A stretch of 64,000 bases of DNA from Stenotrophomonas nematodicola (GCF_009467805.1 NZ_WIAY01000003.1:310001-374000), one strand, 5' to 3'. Positions 9,449-19,807 are shown, counted from the first letter of the stretch. Numbers and translations are program-made. Notes: generated by a model not told the origin, from the sequence alone.

Positions 9449-10063
9449 ATGATCGCTTTGTTCAAGGGTTTGGGTTTGCTGTTGCAGGACAACGAGCTGT
9501 ACAACAGCCCGTTCGAAAAACAGGTCGCGCATTGGCGTAACAAGAGCGAGCAGCAGATCCGCGAGGAAGTGGCCGTGCTCGCCAAGGCCAAGGGTCAATG
9601 GCTGATGGCTTCGATCGTCGGGTGGCAGGCGTCCTCGCTGCTCATCCTCGGCCTGATCAGCAACTACCTGTGGAAGGACGACTTCCATATCACCTTCACC
9701 CGCGTGGTGATCGTGTTCGGTTCCTGGGTCTCGATCCTGTTCGTGATCTGGTTCATGGCCAACATGTTCGACCACAAGGCCGGTTTCGAGCGCTGGATGA
9801 AGGCGTTCAACAGCCGCGAGCGGATCACCGCCGATGCCGACAGCGTCGAGTGCGTGGCCGATGCGCTGGAGATGGCCCAGCACTATCCGGAAGTGCTCAA
9901 CTACAAGCAGGTCGTCAGCGCGCGGCGCGAGCTGCGCCACGAAGACATCCGCATCATGCGCGAGATCGGCCGGATGCATCAGCATTCCGAGCTGGTTGGC
10001 CGCCTCAATCATGTCGGCGAGCAGGACCCCGGCAACAATCTGCACCTGCAGCCGGCCTTCTGA
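9449..10063 (+). CDS. Two-helix membrane protein of unknown function
   Basis: I do not recognise this 204-residue protein. It has a soluble N-terminal region (residues 1-50) with a short amphipathic helix, two membrane helices at about 53-72 and 82-106, and a soluble, charged C-terminal region (about 110-204). That region is helical and rich in Glu, Arg and His. No enzyme motif is visible. The start at 9449 is chosen because AGAAGGAG lies nine bases upstream. The gene is monocistronic: a long divergent gap precedes it and a perfect terminator hairpin follows. Codon use matches the neighbouring core genes. Confidence 0.75.
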   Translation: MIALFKGLGLLLQDNELYNSPFEKQVAHWRNKSEQQIREEVAVLAKAKGQWLMASIVGWQASSLLILGLISNYLWKDDFHITFTRVVIVFGSWVSILFVIWFMANMFDHKAGFERWMKAFNSRERITADADSVECVADALEMAQHYPEVLNYKQVVSARRELRHEDIRIMREIGRMHQHSELVGRLNHVGEQDPGNNLHLQPAF

Positions 10064-10088
10064 CCGGCCCGTGAAGTTGGGGGGAGCC

Positions 10089-10126
10089 ACGATGCCACCG
10101 TGATCAGTCACGGTGGCATCGTTCTT
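10089..10126. terminator. Bidirectional terminator with a 15-base perfect stem
   Basis: A perfect 15-base stem (10089-10103 with 10108-10122) around a 4-base loop is followed by TCTTT on the plus strand. It lies downstream of the membrane protein gene. The stop codon of the convergent small lipoprotein gene (10104-10106) is inside its loop, so the same element appears to serve both genes. Confidence 0.88.
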
Positions 10127-10448
10127 TGCGGACCTCGCTGACGCACAGCTTGAAACCGGTCGGCAGGTCGGGCATCGCCCGGGTCTGCCCCACCGCCACC
10201 GCGAACTGCTGCAGTGGCGGCTGCGCGCACGCCGCCTCCAGCGTACAGCGCGGATCCAGCACCAGGTAGTGGCATTGCCCGCTGCGGCTGGCAATGCACG
10301 CGAAGCGCGCAACGCCATCCACGACCGTGGTGCGGCTGTACAGCGTATCCACCCCGTTGGCGCTGACGCGGGTGACGGAGGTGTTGCCGGACTGCTGGCA
10401 GGCCGCGAGGAGCAGCAGACAGGCAGCGGCAAGAGCGGGCGTACGCAT
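10104..10448 (-). CDS. Small putative lipoprotein
   Basis: The 114-residue product has a lipoprotein signal (MRTPALAAACLLLLAACQQ, lipobox LAAC) and should be anchored in the envelope. The mature part has four cysteines (in FACIA, QCHY, PRCTLEAAC-type spacing and LCVSE) that could form disulfides. I recognise no family. The start at 10448 was chosen because it gives a canonical signal peptide, while the longer frame adds 29 residues without one. It lies 26 bases downstream of the LytTR regulator gene on the same strand and may be the third gene of that operon. Confidence 0.7.
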   Translation of the reverse strand: MRTPALAAACLLLLAACQQSGNTSVTRVSANGVDTLYSRTTVVDGVARFACIASRSGQCHYLVLDPRCTLEAACAQPPLQQFAVAVGQTRAMPDLPTGFKLCVSEVRKERCHRD

Positions 10449-10474
10449 ACGGGACGACTCCGTGCGGGAGCGGC

Positions 10475-11248
10475 TTACATGCCGCGGAACAGGCTCATGA
10501 ACGGTTGGCTGACGTTGAGGATCTCCGGCCGGCATTTCAGCCGCAGCTGGCCCCGTCCGGTGTCATCACGGCTCACCGCCGCCACCGCCTGCATGTTGAC
10601 GATGGTGGAACGGTGGACCTGACGGAAGCGCTGCGGATCCAGCACCTCCAGCAACTCGCGCAGCGGCGTGCGCAGCAGGCTTTCGCCCTGCGCGGTGACC
10701 ACCGTGGTGTATTTGCTGTCGGCGCGGAAGTACACCACGTCCTCCAGCATGATCAGGTGAGTATCGCGGCCGTTGCTGGCGGTGATCCAGGCCAGCGGCG
10801 GGGCCGTGGACCGTGCCGCCGGCTGCTGGCCCAGCCGCTGCAGCAGCTGTTCCAGCATCGCACTGTCCGGGCGCCCGGCCTGCATGCGGGTGAGGATGCG
10901 CTCGCGCGTGGCCAGCAGGCGCTCGTCGCTGACCGGCTTGAGCAGGTAGTCCACCGCGCCCTGCTCGAACGCATCGATGGCGTACTGGTCATAGGCGGTC
11001 ACGAACACCACCTGGGTGCGCGGGCTGATCTCGGGCAGCGCGCGCGCCACCTCGATACCGCTGATGCCGGGCATGCGGATGTCCAGCAGCGCCAGGTCCG
11101 GCTTGAGCTCCGCCAACCGCTCCAGCGCGCTGGCGCCGTCTTCGCATTCGGCCACCAGCCGCAGGTCCGGCCACAGGCGTTGCAACTGGCTGACCAATGA
11201 CTGGCGCAGCAGGTCTTCGTCTTCGGCGATGAGGGCATCAAGCTGCAT
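10475..11248 (-). CDS. LytTR family response regulator (AlgR/LytR type)
   Basis: The 257-residue protein has a receiver domain (residues 1-120) with acidic pocket EDED at 9-12, phosphoacceptor Asp56 in LLDIRMPG, the conserved T in VTAYD and the K in LLKPVSD. A LytTR DNA-binding domain follows (about 150-257), with the family features YFRADSKYTTV, LLRTPLREL, FRQVHRSTIVN and LNVSQPF. Such regulators bind direct repeats upstream of target genes. The start at 11248 has GAGG nine bases upstream; an in-frame ATG at 11269 is possible. The gene overlaps the end of the histidine kinase gene by 11 bases, which indicates translational coupling. Confidence 0.93.
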   Translation of the reverse strand: MQLDALIAEDEDLLRQSLVSQLQRLWPDLRLVAECEDGASALERLAELKPDLALLDIRMPGISGIEVARALPEISPRTQVVFVTAYDQYAIDAFEQGAVDYLLKPVSDERLLATRERILTRMQAGRPDSAMLEQLLQRLGQQPAARSTAPPLAWITASNGRDTHLIMLEDVVYFRADSKYTTVVTAQGESLLRTPLRELLEVLDPQRFRQVHRSTIVNMQAVAAVSRDDTGRGQLRLKCRPEILNVSQPFMSLFRGM

Positions 11249-12554
11249 GGATTGCCTCGCGTGCGTCATACGGCAGGGTGATGGTGGCCGCCACGCCGCT
11301 GGGGAAGTTGGCCACGATCGCGACACCGGCGTGTTCACCGCAGGTCAGGCGCAGGCGCTCGCGCAGGTTCTTCAGCCCGATGCCGGTGCCACTGGTGGTG
11401 TGGCCGAAGCCCAATCCGTCGTCGGCCACGGTCAGGGTGACATGGTCATCGAAGGCACGCGCGATGATCCATACCGTGCCGCCGCCGGGCTTGGGTTCCA
11501 GGCCGTGCTTGATGGCGTTCTCCACCAGGGTCTGCAGCGCCATCGACGGCAGCGGCAGCACGTTCAGTGCCGGCGGCACGTCCACCTGCAGCAGCAGGCG
11601 TGCGCCCATGCGGATCTTCAGGATCTCCAGGTACGCCTGGGTACGCTCCAGTTCCACGCCCAGCGTGGACATCGACTCGTCCACGCGGGGCAGCGAGCTG
11701 CGCAGGTACTGGATCAGGTGGCCCAGCATCTGGTCCGCGCGCGGCGGATCGGTGCGGGTCAACACCTGGGCGTTGGCCAGCGTGTTGTAGAGGAAATGCG
11801 GTTCCACCTGCGCGTGCAGCAGGTTCAACCGCGCCACGCTCAGTTCCTTCTCGGTGGCGGTCTGCGCGGCGGCGGCCTGTTCGTCGCGGCGCTGCTCGGC
11901 GACGCGGCGGGTAATCGCACGCCCGACTGCTTCGGCGTTCTCGTAGTTGCTGCCTTCATCGACAGCGAGCAGGTCGGCCCACACACCGGCGTCGGGTTCG
12001 AACAGCAGGGTCACGCTGCTGGTGCCCTGCCCCGGCGTGACGGTGGCCAGTACGCTGTTGCGCTTGATCGCCAGGCGCGCGGGCAGATTCCAGCGCGACG
12101 GCGGGCGGCCGTTGTAGGGGTCGACACGGCGCACGTAGGCGCGCACCTGAAGGCTGCCGGCAGCGCTCTCCATGTCTTCCACGCGGGGCAGCTCGGCCAG
12201 CGCCGCCTCGACCAGCGCAAAGGCCGGGCCGGCATCCATCGGCAGTTCGATCTGCCGGCGCTGTCGGCTGGACAGGGTGGTGCCGTCCAGGCGTCCGGCC
12301 ACCAGCCACACCCGGCGGATGTGGGTGATGCAGCTGCCCAGAGCGGTCACCATCAGGAACATCGCCAGCAGCCCGAACACCCAGCCAGGGCCGTCGCGCA
12401 TGCCGCTGAAGATGCCACTCCAGACGAAGCCGGCCACGATGACCGCGGCGGTCCAGGCCAACAGAATGCGGACGATCAGAGCGAGACTGGCAAGCACGGC
12501 GGCGTTTCCGGCAAAGGGGTGAAGCGAGCATAGCCCTGCCGCCCGCAAGGACAA
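11238..12554 (-). CDS. LytS-type sensor histidine kinase
   Basis: The 438-residue inner-membrane kinase has two predicted membrane helices (about residues 20-45 and 55-82), a non-recognised central sensor region and a C-terminal His_kinase/HATPase module. The phosphorylated histidine lies in AQVEPHFLYNTLAN at about residue 255, the signature of the LytS/YehU class. The ATP site has the N box LVENAIKHGL, DDGLGFG and GIGLKNLRERL. It forms a two-component pair with the LytTR regulator immediately downstream. The first in-frame methionine was used; a start a few residues further in cannot be excluded. The signal sensed is unknown. Confidence 0.92.
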   Translation of the reverse strand: MSLRAAGLCSLHPFAGNAAVLASLALIVRILLAWTAAVIVAGFVWSGIFSGMRDGPGWVFGLLAMFLMVTALGSCITHIRRVWLVAGRLDGTTLSSRQRRQIELPMDAGPAFALVEAALAELPRVEDMESAAGSLQVRAYVRRVDPYNGRPPSRWNLPARLAIKRNSVLATVTPGQGTSSVTLLFEPDAGVWADLLAVDEGSNYENAEAVGRAITRRVAEQRRDEQAAAAQTATEKELSVARLNLLHAQVEPHFLYNTLANAQVLTRTDPPRADQMLGHLIQYLRSSLPRVDESMSTLGVELERTQAYLEILKIRMGARLLLQVDVPPALNVLPLPSMALQTLVENAIKHGLEPKPGGGTVWIIARAFDDHVTLTVADDGLGFGHTTSGTGIGLKNLRERLRLTCGEHAGVAIVANFPSGVAATITLPYDAREAIHAA

Positions 12555-12660
12555 GCCGCATGCGACGAAGCCGGGAATCGGGAGGATGAAGCGGGATCAG
12601 CCGGGTCTGGCTGTCGGAACGGTTGCCACGACAGCCGACCTGCGGCCGGCCTGCCGGGAT

Positions 12661-12685
12661 GCCCCGCCGGCGGGACCGGCGGGGC
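12661..12685. terminator. GC-rich hairpin downstream of the M28 peptidase gene
   Basis: A perfect 10-base stem (GCCCCGCCGG with CCGGCGGGGC) and 5-base loop lies just past the M28 peptidase stop codon. No T run follows, so it may be a weak or factor-assisted terminator. Confidence 0.5.
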
Positions 12686-12693
12686 GTGCAGCG

Positions 12694-14343
<1,650 letters not shown>

Positions 14344-14413
14344 GCTGCACCTCAGTACGGGACGACAATCGCCCGAGTGTAGGACAGCCGACGCGGTTTG
14401 CGGCAGTGCCGGT

Positions 14414-15667
14414 CTACAGGGCGGCCGCGCGTGCGAGCAGCAGGTCTTTTTCGCGCGCATTGGCGGTCAACGCGGCGGCTTCCTCGAACGCCGCCCGCGC
14501 TTCGGCCGGGCGCCCCAGCTGCTGCAGCACATCGCCACGCACCGCCGCCAGCGGCACGTAGCCACGCAGGCGTGGATCGTCCTGCAGCGGTTGCAGCAGC
14601 GCCCAGGCCGCCTCGGCACCGTCCGCGCGCGCCACCGCCACCACCCGGTTGAGCTCCACCACCGGAGAGGGATGATGATGGGCAAGCGTGGCGTACAACG
14701 CGGCCAGACGCGGCCAGTCGGTGTCCTGCGCGCGTCGCGCGCCGGCGTGGCACTCGGCGATGGCCGCCTGCAGCACGTACGCGTCAGTGCTGCCACCCAG
14801 TGCCTGCGCCTGCCGCAGTGCCGCCTGGCCGCGCGCGATCTGCAGCCAGTCCCAGCGCGTGCGGTCCTGGTCGGGCAGCAGGACCGGACGACCCTCGGCC
14901 GTGGTCCGTGCGGCGGTACGCGACGCCTGCAGCTCCATCAGCGCCAGCAGGCCGTGCACCTGCGGCCAGGTGGGCAGGCGATGCGCCAGCACCCGCCCCA
15001 GGCGCAGCGCTTCCTCGCACAGCGCCGGCCGCATCCAGTCATCGCCGGCGCTTGCCGTGTAACCCTCGTTGAAGATCAGATAGACCGCTTCCAGCACCGA
15101 CGCCAGCCGCTCGGGCAAGGCAGCCTGCCGGGGCACTTCGAACGGCACCTGCTTCTGCGCGAGGGTGCGCTTGGCCCGCACGATGCGCTGGGCGATGGTC
15201 GGCTCGGGGGTGAGGAAGGCGCGGGCGATTTCATCGGTGGTCAGGCCACCCAGCAGGCGCAGGGTCAGCGCCACCCGTGCATCGGCGGCGAGGACCGGGT
15301 GGCAGGCCACGAACATCAGCCGCAGCAGGTCATCGCCGATGTCATCTTCCAGCGCGGCGGTGTCATCCGGTGCGGGCAGCGGCTGAGGTTCCAGCGCGCT
15401 GCCCCACTGTGCATGCTGGCCCGCCACCCGCTGGTGCTGGCGCAGGACGTCGATGGCGCGGTTGCGCGCGGTGGTCATCAGCCACGCTCCGGGGTTGTCT
15501 GGAACGCCCTGCTGCGGCCAGCGCTCCAGCGCGGCCAGCCAGGTGTCCTGGGCCAGTTCTTCGGCACGCCCCACATCGCCGCCCAGCATCCGGGTCAGGC
15601 GTGCGATCAGGGCCGGCGCTTCCATGCGCCAGAGGGTGTCCAGCCGGTGCGTCAGAGCAGTGTCCAT
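14414..15667 (-). CDS. ECF sigma factor, ECF42-like, with C-terminal TPR-type extension
   Basis: The 417-residue protein starts with sigma regions 2 and 4 (EELAQDTWLAALERW, NPGAWLMTTARNRAIDVLR, then LTTDEIARAFLTPEPTIAQRIVRAKRTL). It continues with a long C-terminal extension (about residues 190-417) containing YLIFNEGYTAS and helical repeats. This architecture is that of the ECF42 group, which typically sits beside DGPF/YCII genes and has no classical anti-sigma factor; the C-terminal extension is thought to control activity. Exactly such genes lie upstream here (two VOC genes and a DGPF gene on the same strand, a second DGPF gene divergent). The start at 15667 (MDTALTHRLDTLW) leaves 49 bases to the VOC gene. 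Confidence 0.9.
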   Translation of the reverse strand: MDTALTHRLDTLWRMEAPALIARLTRMLGGDVGRAEELAQDTWLAALERWPQQGVPDNPGAWLMTTARNRAIDVLRQHQRVAGQHAQWGSALEPQPLPAPDDTAALEDDIGDDLLRLMFVACHPVLAADARVALTLRLLGGLTTDEIARAFLTPEPTIAQRIVRAKRTLAQKQVPFEVPRQAALPERLASVLEAVYLIFNEGYTASAGDDWMRPALCEEALRLGRVLAHRLPTWPQVHGLLALMELQASRTAARTTAEGRPVLLPDQDRTRWDWLQIARGQAALRQAQALGGSTDAYVLQAAIAECHAGARRAQDTDWPRLAALYATLAHHHPSPVVELNRVVAVARADGAEAAWALLQPLQDDPRLRGYVPLAAVRGDVLQQLGRPAEARAAFEEAAALTANAREKDLLLARAAAL

Positions 15668-15716
15668 GCCGCCGATCAGAGCATCGCCCCGCGCATCGCA
15701 CAAGCCACCGGGCGGC

Positions 15717-16124
15717 TCATCCCGGCTGGCCCTCCATGTACGCGACCTCCCACAGGTGACCGTCGAGGTCCTGGAAGCCACGCTGGTACATGAAGCCGTA
15801 GTCACGTGCCGGTTGCGGTTCGCTGGCGCCGGCCTTGAGTGCCTTGTCCAACGTGGCGTCCACCGCCGCGCGGCTGGGTGCGGACAGCGCGGTGATCACC
15901 TCGGTCTGCGCGCGCGCGTCACTGATCGGCTTGTGGGTGAACTGGGTGAAGAACGACTCCACCAGCAGCATGACGAAGATGCTGTCGCTCACCACCATGC
16001 ACGCGGCGTTGTCATCGGTGAAGGTGGGGTTGAAGGTGTAGCCCAGCGCGGCGAAGAAGGCCTTGGAGGCCTCCAGGTCGCGCACCGGCAGGTTGACGAA
16101 GATCATCTGCGACGAATCGGTCAT
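15717..16124 (-). CDS. VOC family (glyoxalase/dioxygenase fold) protein
   Basis: The 135-residue protein has the paired beta-alpha-beta-beta-beta layout of the vicinal oxygen chelate fold: MIFVNLPVRDLEASKAFFAALG at the start and FQDLDGHLWEVAYM at the end. The Glu of LWEVAYM and residues near the N terminus are typical metal-ligand positions, though an N-terminal His is not obvious. The substrate is unknown. It lies between the sigma factor gene and a second VOC gene on the same strand, with 22 bases to the latter, so it is part of the ECF42-linked operon. Confidence 0.85.
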   Translation of the reverse strand: MTDSSQMIFVNLPVRDLEASKAFFAALGYTFNPTFTDDNAACMVVSDSIFVMLLVESFFTQFTHKPISDARAQTEVITALSAPSRAAVDATLDKALKAGASEPQPARDYGFMYQRGFQDLDGHLWEVAYMEGQPG

Positions 16125-16146
16125 GGTCGGTATCCTTGGTGGGAGA

Positions 16147-16569
16147 TCAGGGTTGTTTCATGCAGTTGACCATCCACGGCTTGCCGTAGCGGTCGATCAG
16201 GAAACCCCAGCGATGCGCCCAGAAGGTCTCGCCGATCGGCATCCTGACCTCGCCGCCCTCGGCCAGGGCCGCGAACACGCGCTCGGCTTCGTCCACCGAC
16301 GCGACGTCGATGTTGATGGTCGTGCTGCCCTCACCCGCGCCCGACGGACTGTCGGCGGCCATCAGGATGGCCTGGCCTACCTCGAGCTGGCTGTGCGCCA
16401 CGTGGTCCAGGGTCTCCGGCGGCATCTCGCCGCAGCCGTCGGTGTTCTCCATCGGCGGCATGTCGCGGTACTTCATTTCCGAGGTGACCTTGCCGTTGAG
16501 AGCCTTGGCGTAGAAGGCCATCGCCTCATGGGTCTGGCCGTTGAAGCTCAGGAACGGAATCAGTTTCAT
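16147..16569 (-). CDS. VOC family protein, PhnB-like
   Basis: The 140-residue protein belongs to the PhnB/3-demethylubiquinone-methyltransferase-like branch of the VOC fold: FLSFNGQTHEAMAFYAKAL at residues 6-24 and ETFWAHRWGFLIDRYGKPWMVN at the end are characteristic. The role is unknown; many members sit beside ECF sigma factors and YCII proteins, as here. It is followed at 22 bases by the other VOC gene and preceded at 30 bases by the DGPF gene. Confidence 0.85.
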   Translation of the reverse strand: MKLIPFLSFNGQTHEAMAFYAKALNGKVTSEMKYRDMPPMENTDGCGEMPPETLDHVAHSQLEVGQAILMAADSPSGAGEGSTTINIDVASVDEAERVFAALAEGGEVRMPIGETFWAHRWGFLIDRYGKPWMVNCMKQP

Positions 16570-16599
16570 GGGAATGCTCCAGGGGATGCGGGGGGATGG

Positions 16600-17019
16600 T
16601 CAGCCGGCGTTGCCGATCTGGTCGCGCAGACGCTGTTCCTGCGCCTGTAATTCAGGAGTGAAGGCCGCACCGAAATCCTCGGCACTGAGAACAGGCCGCA
16701 GCTCGACGACATCGCCGGCGGCGAACGGGGCGCGGGTGAGCCATTCGGTGGCCTCGTCCAGCGAGCGCACCTGCCACAGCCAGAATCCACAGACCAGTTC
16801 GCGGGTTTCAGCGAACGGGCCGTCGATGACCCGTGGCGCATCGGTGCCAAAGGCGACGCGCCGGGCGCGCGAGGTGGGGTGCAGGCCCTCCCCGGCCAGC
16901 ATGATGCCGGCCTGCACCAACTGTTCGTTGTAAGCGCCCATCGCGCGGATCTCCTCCTCGGTCGGCATCTGACCGGCTTCGGTCGCCGCGCTCGCCTTGA
17001 CCAGTACCATCACTTTCAT
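16600..17019 (-). CDS. DGPF-domain (YCII-related) protein
   Basis: The 139-residue protein carries the family motif IDGPFAETRELVCGFWL at about residues 66-82, which names the DGPF domain, and a C-terminal ELRPVLSAEDFG segment. These small dimeric alpha-beta proteins have no proven reaction. Together with the VOC genes and the ECF42-type sigma factor they form a conserved regulatory neighbourhood. The start at 17019 (MKVMVLVKAS) has GGAGAC upstream; the longer frame adds an unlikely proline-rich stretch. It is the first gene of the operon that runs to the sigma factor. Confidence 0.88.
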   Translation of the reverse strand: MKVMVLVKASAATEAGQMPTEEEIRAMGAYNEQLVQAGIMLAGEGLHPTSRARRVAFGTDAPRVIDGPFAETRELVCGFWLWQVRSLDEATEWLTRAPFAAGDVVELRPVLSAEDFGAAFTPELQAQEQRLRDQIGNAG

Positions 17020-17344
17020 CGGTGTCTCCTTCGGTGCGGGTCCGGTTGGCGGGCCCTTCATGGATACAACGTCGCAGCGGGGCGGAAATCGACACGTCGG
17101 CGAAAAGAAATTCGTCTTTCCTTTCCCTCCGCCTGTTCAGGCCATTGCCGACAGCGGGAGGGCGTCCTGGTCCAAGGGCCGTTGCGGATAGCGCCTGATG
17201 TCTCCGCCCGCGCTGCCGCAGCTTGCGGGGCCTCTTGGCAACCGGCGCTCGAGCGGCCGGGCGCGGCATCCGCTGCGGCGCTGCAACACGGCCGTTGCGG
17301 CGTCTGGGGCATCATGGACACCCCCTGCCGACACGGACCCGGCC
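17020..17344. other. Divergent intergenic region between two DGPF genes
   Basis: This 325-base gap must hold the promoters of the minus-strand DGPF-VOC-VOC-sigma operon and of the plus-strand DGPF gene. I see no convincing coding frame, operator dyad or small RNA signature in it. Autoregulation by the sigma factor would require a shared promoter motif here and upstream of 17345, which I could not define by eye. Confidence 0.4.
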
Positions 17345-17719
17345 ATGCAGTTCCTGCTGCTGATCTATATCGACGAAAGCCTGCTGCAGGCCCTGCCCGG
17401 CGAGGAGTACGATCGCCTGATGCACGACTGCCTGCAGCATGCCGATGCCCTGCAGGCCGAGGGCACGCTGGTGCTGGCACAGAAGCTCGAACCGGTTGCC
17501 AGCGCGCAGACGGTTCGCGTGCGCCAGGGCCAGTCGCGGATCACCGACGGCCCCTTCGCTGAAACCCGCGAACTGCTGGCCGGCTTCAACCTGATCAACG
17601 CCCCCGACCGCGACGCGGCGATGCGCATCGCCCAGCAGTTCCCGTGGTCACGCTTCGGCAGCATCGAAGTGCGGCCGCTGGCGGACATGGACGCCGAGCG
17701 CGAGCGCGTCGGCGCCTGA
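17345..17719 (+). CDS. DGPF-domain (YCII-related) protein, divergent copy
   Basis: The 124-residue protein has the motif ITDGPFAETRELLAGFNLI at about residues 62-80 and the usual start MQFLLLIYIDE. It is a second, diverged member of the family encoded by the minus-strand neighbour, and the two genes flank a common 325-base promoter region. The C-terminal segment FGSIEVRPLADM matches the family. Function is unproven; the most likely link is to the ECF42-type sigma factor encoded 1.7 kb away. The start at 17345 gives the typical family N terminus, though its ribosome site is weak. Confidence 0.87.
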   Translation: MQFLLLIYIDESLLQALPGEEYDRLMHDCLQHADALQAEGTLVLAQKLEPVASAQTVRVRQGQSRITDGPFAETRELLAGFNLINAPDRDAAMRIAQQFPWSRFGSIEVRPLADMDAERERVGA

Positions 17720-17728
17720 GATGCCAGC

Positions 17729-19807
17729 TCAGGGCAGCAGCGTGATCTTCAGGTCGCGCGGGCCGGTCGCCTCGTTGCCGCTGTAGTCGCGCGCACTGCC
17801 ACGGATCACGTAGTCGCCCGCCGGCAGCGCATCGGCCTGCCAGCGTCCGGTCTCCACCAGCCCGTCGCGGACGGTATTGGTGACCAGGTAGCGGAAGCGG
17901 GTCACCGCACTGCCATGCACGGTGATGCCGCTGTCCGGTGCATAGGCCACCACGGTGGCACTGTCCTGCGGCGGCATGCGGTTGAACACGATGTTGAAGC
18001 GGGGCTGCTCGTAGCCCGGCAGGGGGTGTCCCTGCGCGTCGAGAATCTGGTAGCCGACCTGGTACAGGCCCAACCGGCGCCGTGGCAGGTTGCGGTCCAC
18101 CTGGTCCCACGCCTCCACCACGATCTGCACGCCCGGCCCCTGCCGTGGCACTGCCACGCGACCGTCGGCACCGGCGGCGAGCGGCTGCTCCAGATCATCC
18201 AGCAGGCTCACCGCCGTCATGCGCGGAGCCACCGTATCGGCATAGTGGACAAATCCCAGCGCCACGGCATTACGTTCGAACCCGCTGGCGCCCACGCTCA
18301 GGTGCACATGCGCCATGCGATTGATGCTGCCCAGCGGTTCGCCCGCCTGGAAGCGCGTGCCGCGCCGCACGCGGATGCGTTCCAGGTTGCCGTCCGCATC
18401 CCGCAACTGCTGCCAGCGCGCATCCAGCGGGCGGTCGCGCGGATCGCGCCCGACCTTCATGTGGATGTATTTGAGCGTGTCCAGCGCCAGACCTTCGCCC
18501 TGCCCACCCACTGCCCAGCTTGCGGCCGGGCTGCTGACCTTGGCGTCGGCAATCGCCAGCACCGGCTGGCCCACATCGCCACGGATATCGAAACCGCCGT
18601 GCAGGTGGTGGCGGCTCTCGCCACTGAAGTTGCCGCGTACTTCGCCCAGCGTGCCCACCACTTCGTGCCAGCCATCCTGCGGGGCGAGCGGCCAGCGCCC
18701 GCCGGTGGCCGGCAACGGCGCGTCCGGCGCAGGACCGACCAGGGCCGGTGGCGCGACCTTCCCCTCTCCCAGCGCACGCAGCCGGTGTACGCGGTAGGCG
18801 GCCGCATCGGCGAGATACAGCCCCCCCTCGGCGTCCAGCGCCAGCGCGGTCGGGCGTGCAAAGCGCGGCTGCGGCGGAACACCGGCCAGCGCAAGCTGAT
18901 GGCCGTGTGCCGAGATCTGCACCACCCTGCCGTTGATGTCGCTGGCGTAGATCACCCCGTCATGGGTCACCGCCATCGACAACGGGCCACTGAGCAGGCC
19001 GCCGCTGGCGACGCGGGTGGTCAGCGTGCCATCCGGGGCAAGCTGGCGGATCGCATTGTTGAAAAGATCGGCGATCAGCAGGTTGCCCTGCCCATCCAAT
19101 GTCAGCGACACCGGCGTATCCAGCCGTGCACCGATGCCGGCGCCGTCGATGTGACCGGGCACCTCGCCACCGGCCAGCGTGCGCACCTGGCCGTCGGTCT
19201 CGATCACACGGATGCGGTCGTTGTAGGTGTCGGCCACGAACACGCGGCCACCGGCATCCACCGCCACGCCCATCGGCGCATCGAAGCGGGCCTGGCCCGC
19301 CGGGCCGTCGCGGAAGCCACGCTGGCCATCGCCCGCCAATGTGCTGACCGTGCCATCGCGGCCGATGCGCCGGATCGCATGGTTGCCGGTGTCGGCCACG
19401 TACACCGTGCCAGCGGCGTCCAGCGCGATCGCCGACGGCGTGTGGAACTGTGCCTGCAGCGCCGGGCCGTCGCGCCAGCCTTCCCCCTGACCCGCCAATG
19501 TGTCCACGCGACCATCCGGATGGATGCGGCGAATGCGGTTGTTGTCACCGGCATCGGCAACGTACACCACGCCCTGCGCATCGACCGCCATCCCGTTCGG
19601 ATCGGCGAAGCGGGCCTGCATGCCCGCACCTTCGCGCTGGCCGGCGACACCGTCGCCGGCCAGCGCCTCGATCCGCGCCGTCCAGCCCAGCACGGTGGGC
19701 GGCGGACCCGGCGGAGGCGCGGGCGGCGCGGGCGCGTCCAGAAAGGTCCACGCCAGCAGCGCGGCCGTGACCACGGCGATTCCTGCTGCCCAGTACGCAC
19801 GCGCCAT
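17729..19807 (-). CDS. NHL-repeat beta-propeller fused to an M23 (LytM-like) peptidase domain
   Basis: The 692-residue protein has an N-terminal membrane anchor (residues 4-25) and a proline-rich linker. At least five NHL repeats follow over about residues 45-340 (recurring VYVADTGNHAIRRI-type strands with AGDGQ/RDGPA turns). An M23-like domain (about 365-500) keeps the zinc-site pattern HGGFDIRGDVGQPV and HVHLSV. The last 190 residues look like beta-sandwich domains. M23 domains cut peptidoglycan cross-bridges; a propeller in front is unusual and could bind a partner or ligand. It may act in the periplasm. The start at 19807 (MARAYWAAG) gives a proper signal anchor. Confidence 0.82.
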   Translation of the reverse strand: MARAYWAAGIAVVTAALLAWTFLDAPAPPAPPPGPPPTVLGWTARIEALAGDGVAGQREGAGMQARFADPNGMAVDAQGVVYVADAGDNNRIRRIHPDGRVDTLAGQGEGWRDGPALQAQFHTPSAIALDAAGTVYVADTGNHAIRRIGRDGTVSTLAGDGQRGFRDGPAGQARFDAPMGVAVDAGGRVFVADTYNDRIRVIETDGQVRTLAGGEVPGHIDGAGIGARLDTPVSLTLDGQGNLLIADLFNNAIRQLAPDGTLTTRVASGGLLSGPLSMAVTHDGVIYASDINGRVVQISAHGHQLALAGVPPQPRFARPTALALDAEGGLYLADAAAYRVHRLRALGEGKVAPPALVGPAPDAPLPATGGRWPLAPQDGWHEVVGTLGEVRGNFSGESRHHLHGGFDIRGDVGQPVLAIADAKVSSPAASWAVGGQGEGLALDTLKYIHMKVGRDPRDRPLDARWQQLRDADGNLERIRVRRGTRFQAGEPLGSINRMAHVHLSVGASGFERNAVALGFVHYADTVAPRMTAVSLLDDLEQPLAAGADGRVAVPRQGPGVQIVVEAWDQVDRNLPRRRLGLYQVGYQILDAQGHPLPGYEQPRFNIVFNRMPPQDSATVVAYAPDSGITVHGSAVTRFRYLVTNTVRDGLVETGRWQADALPAGDYVIRGSARDYSGNEATGPRDLKITLLP

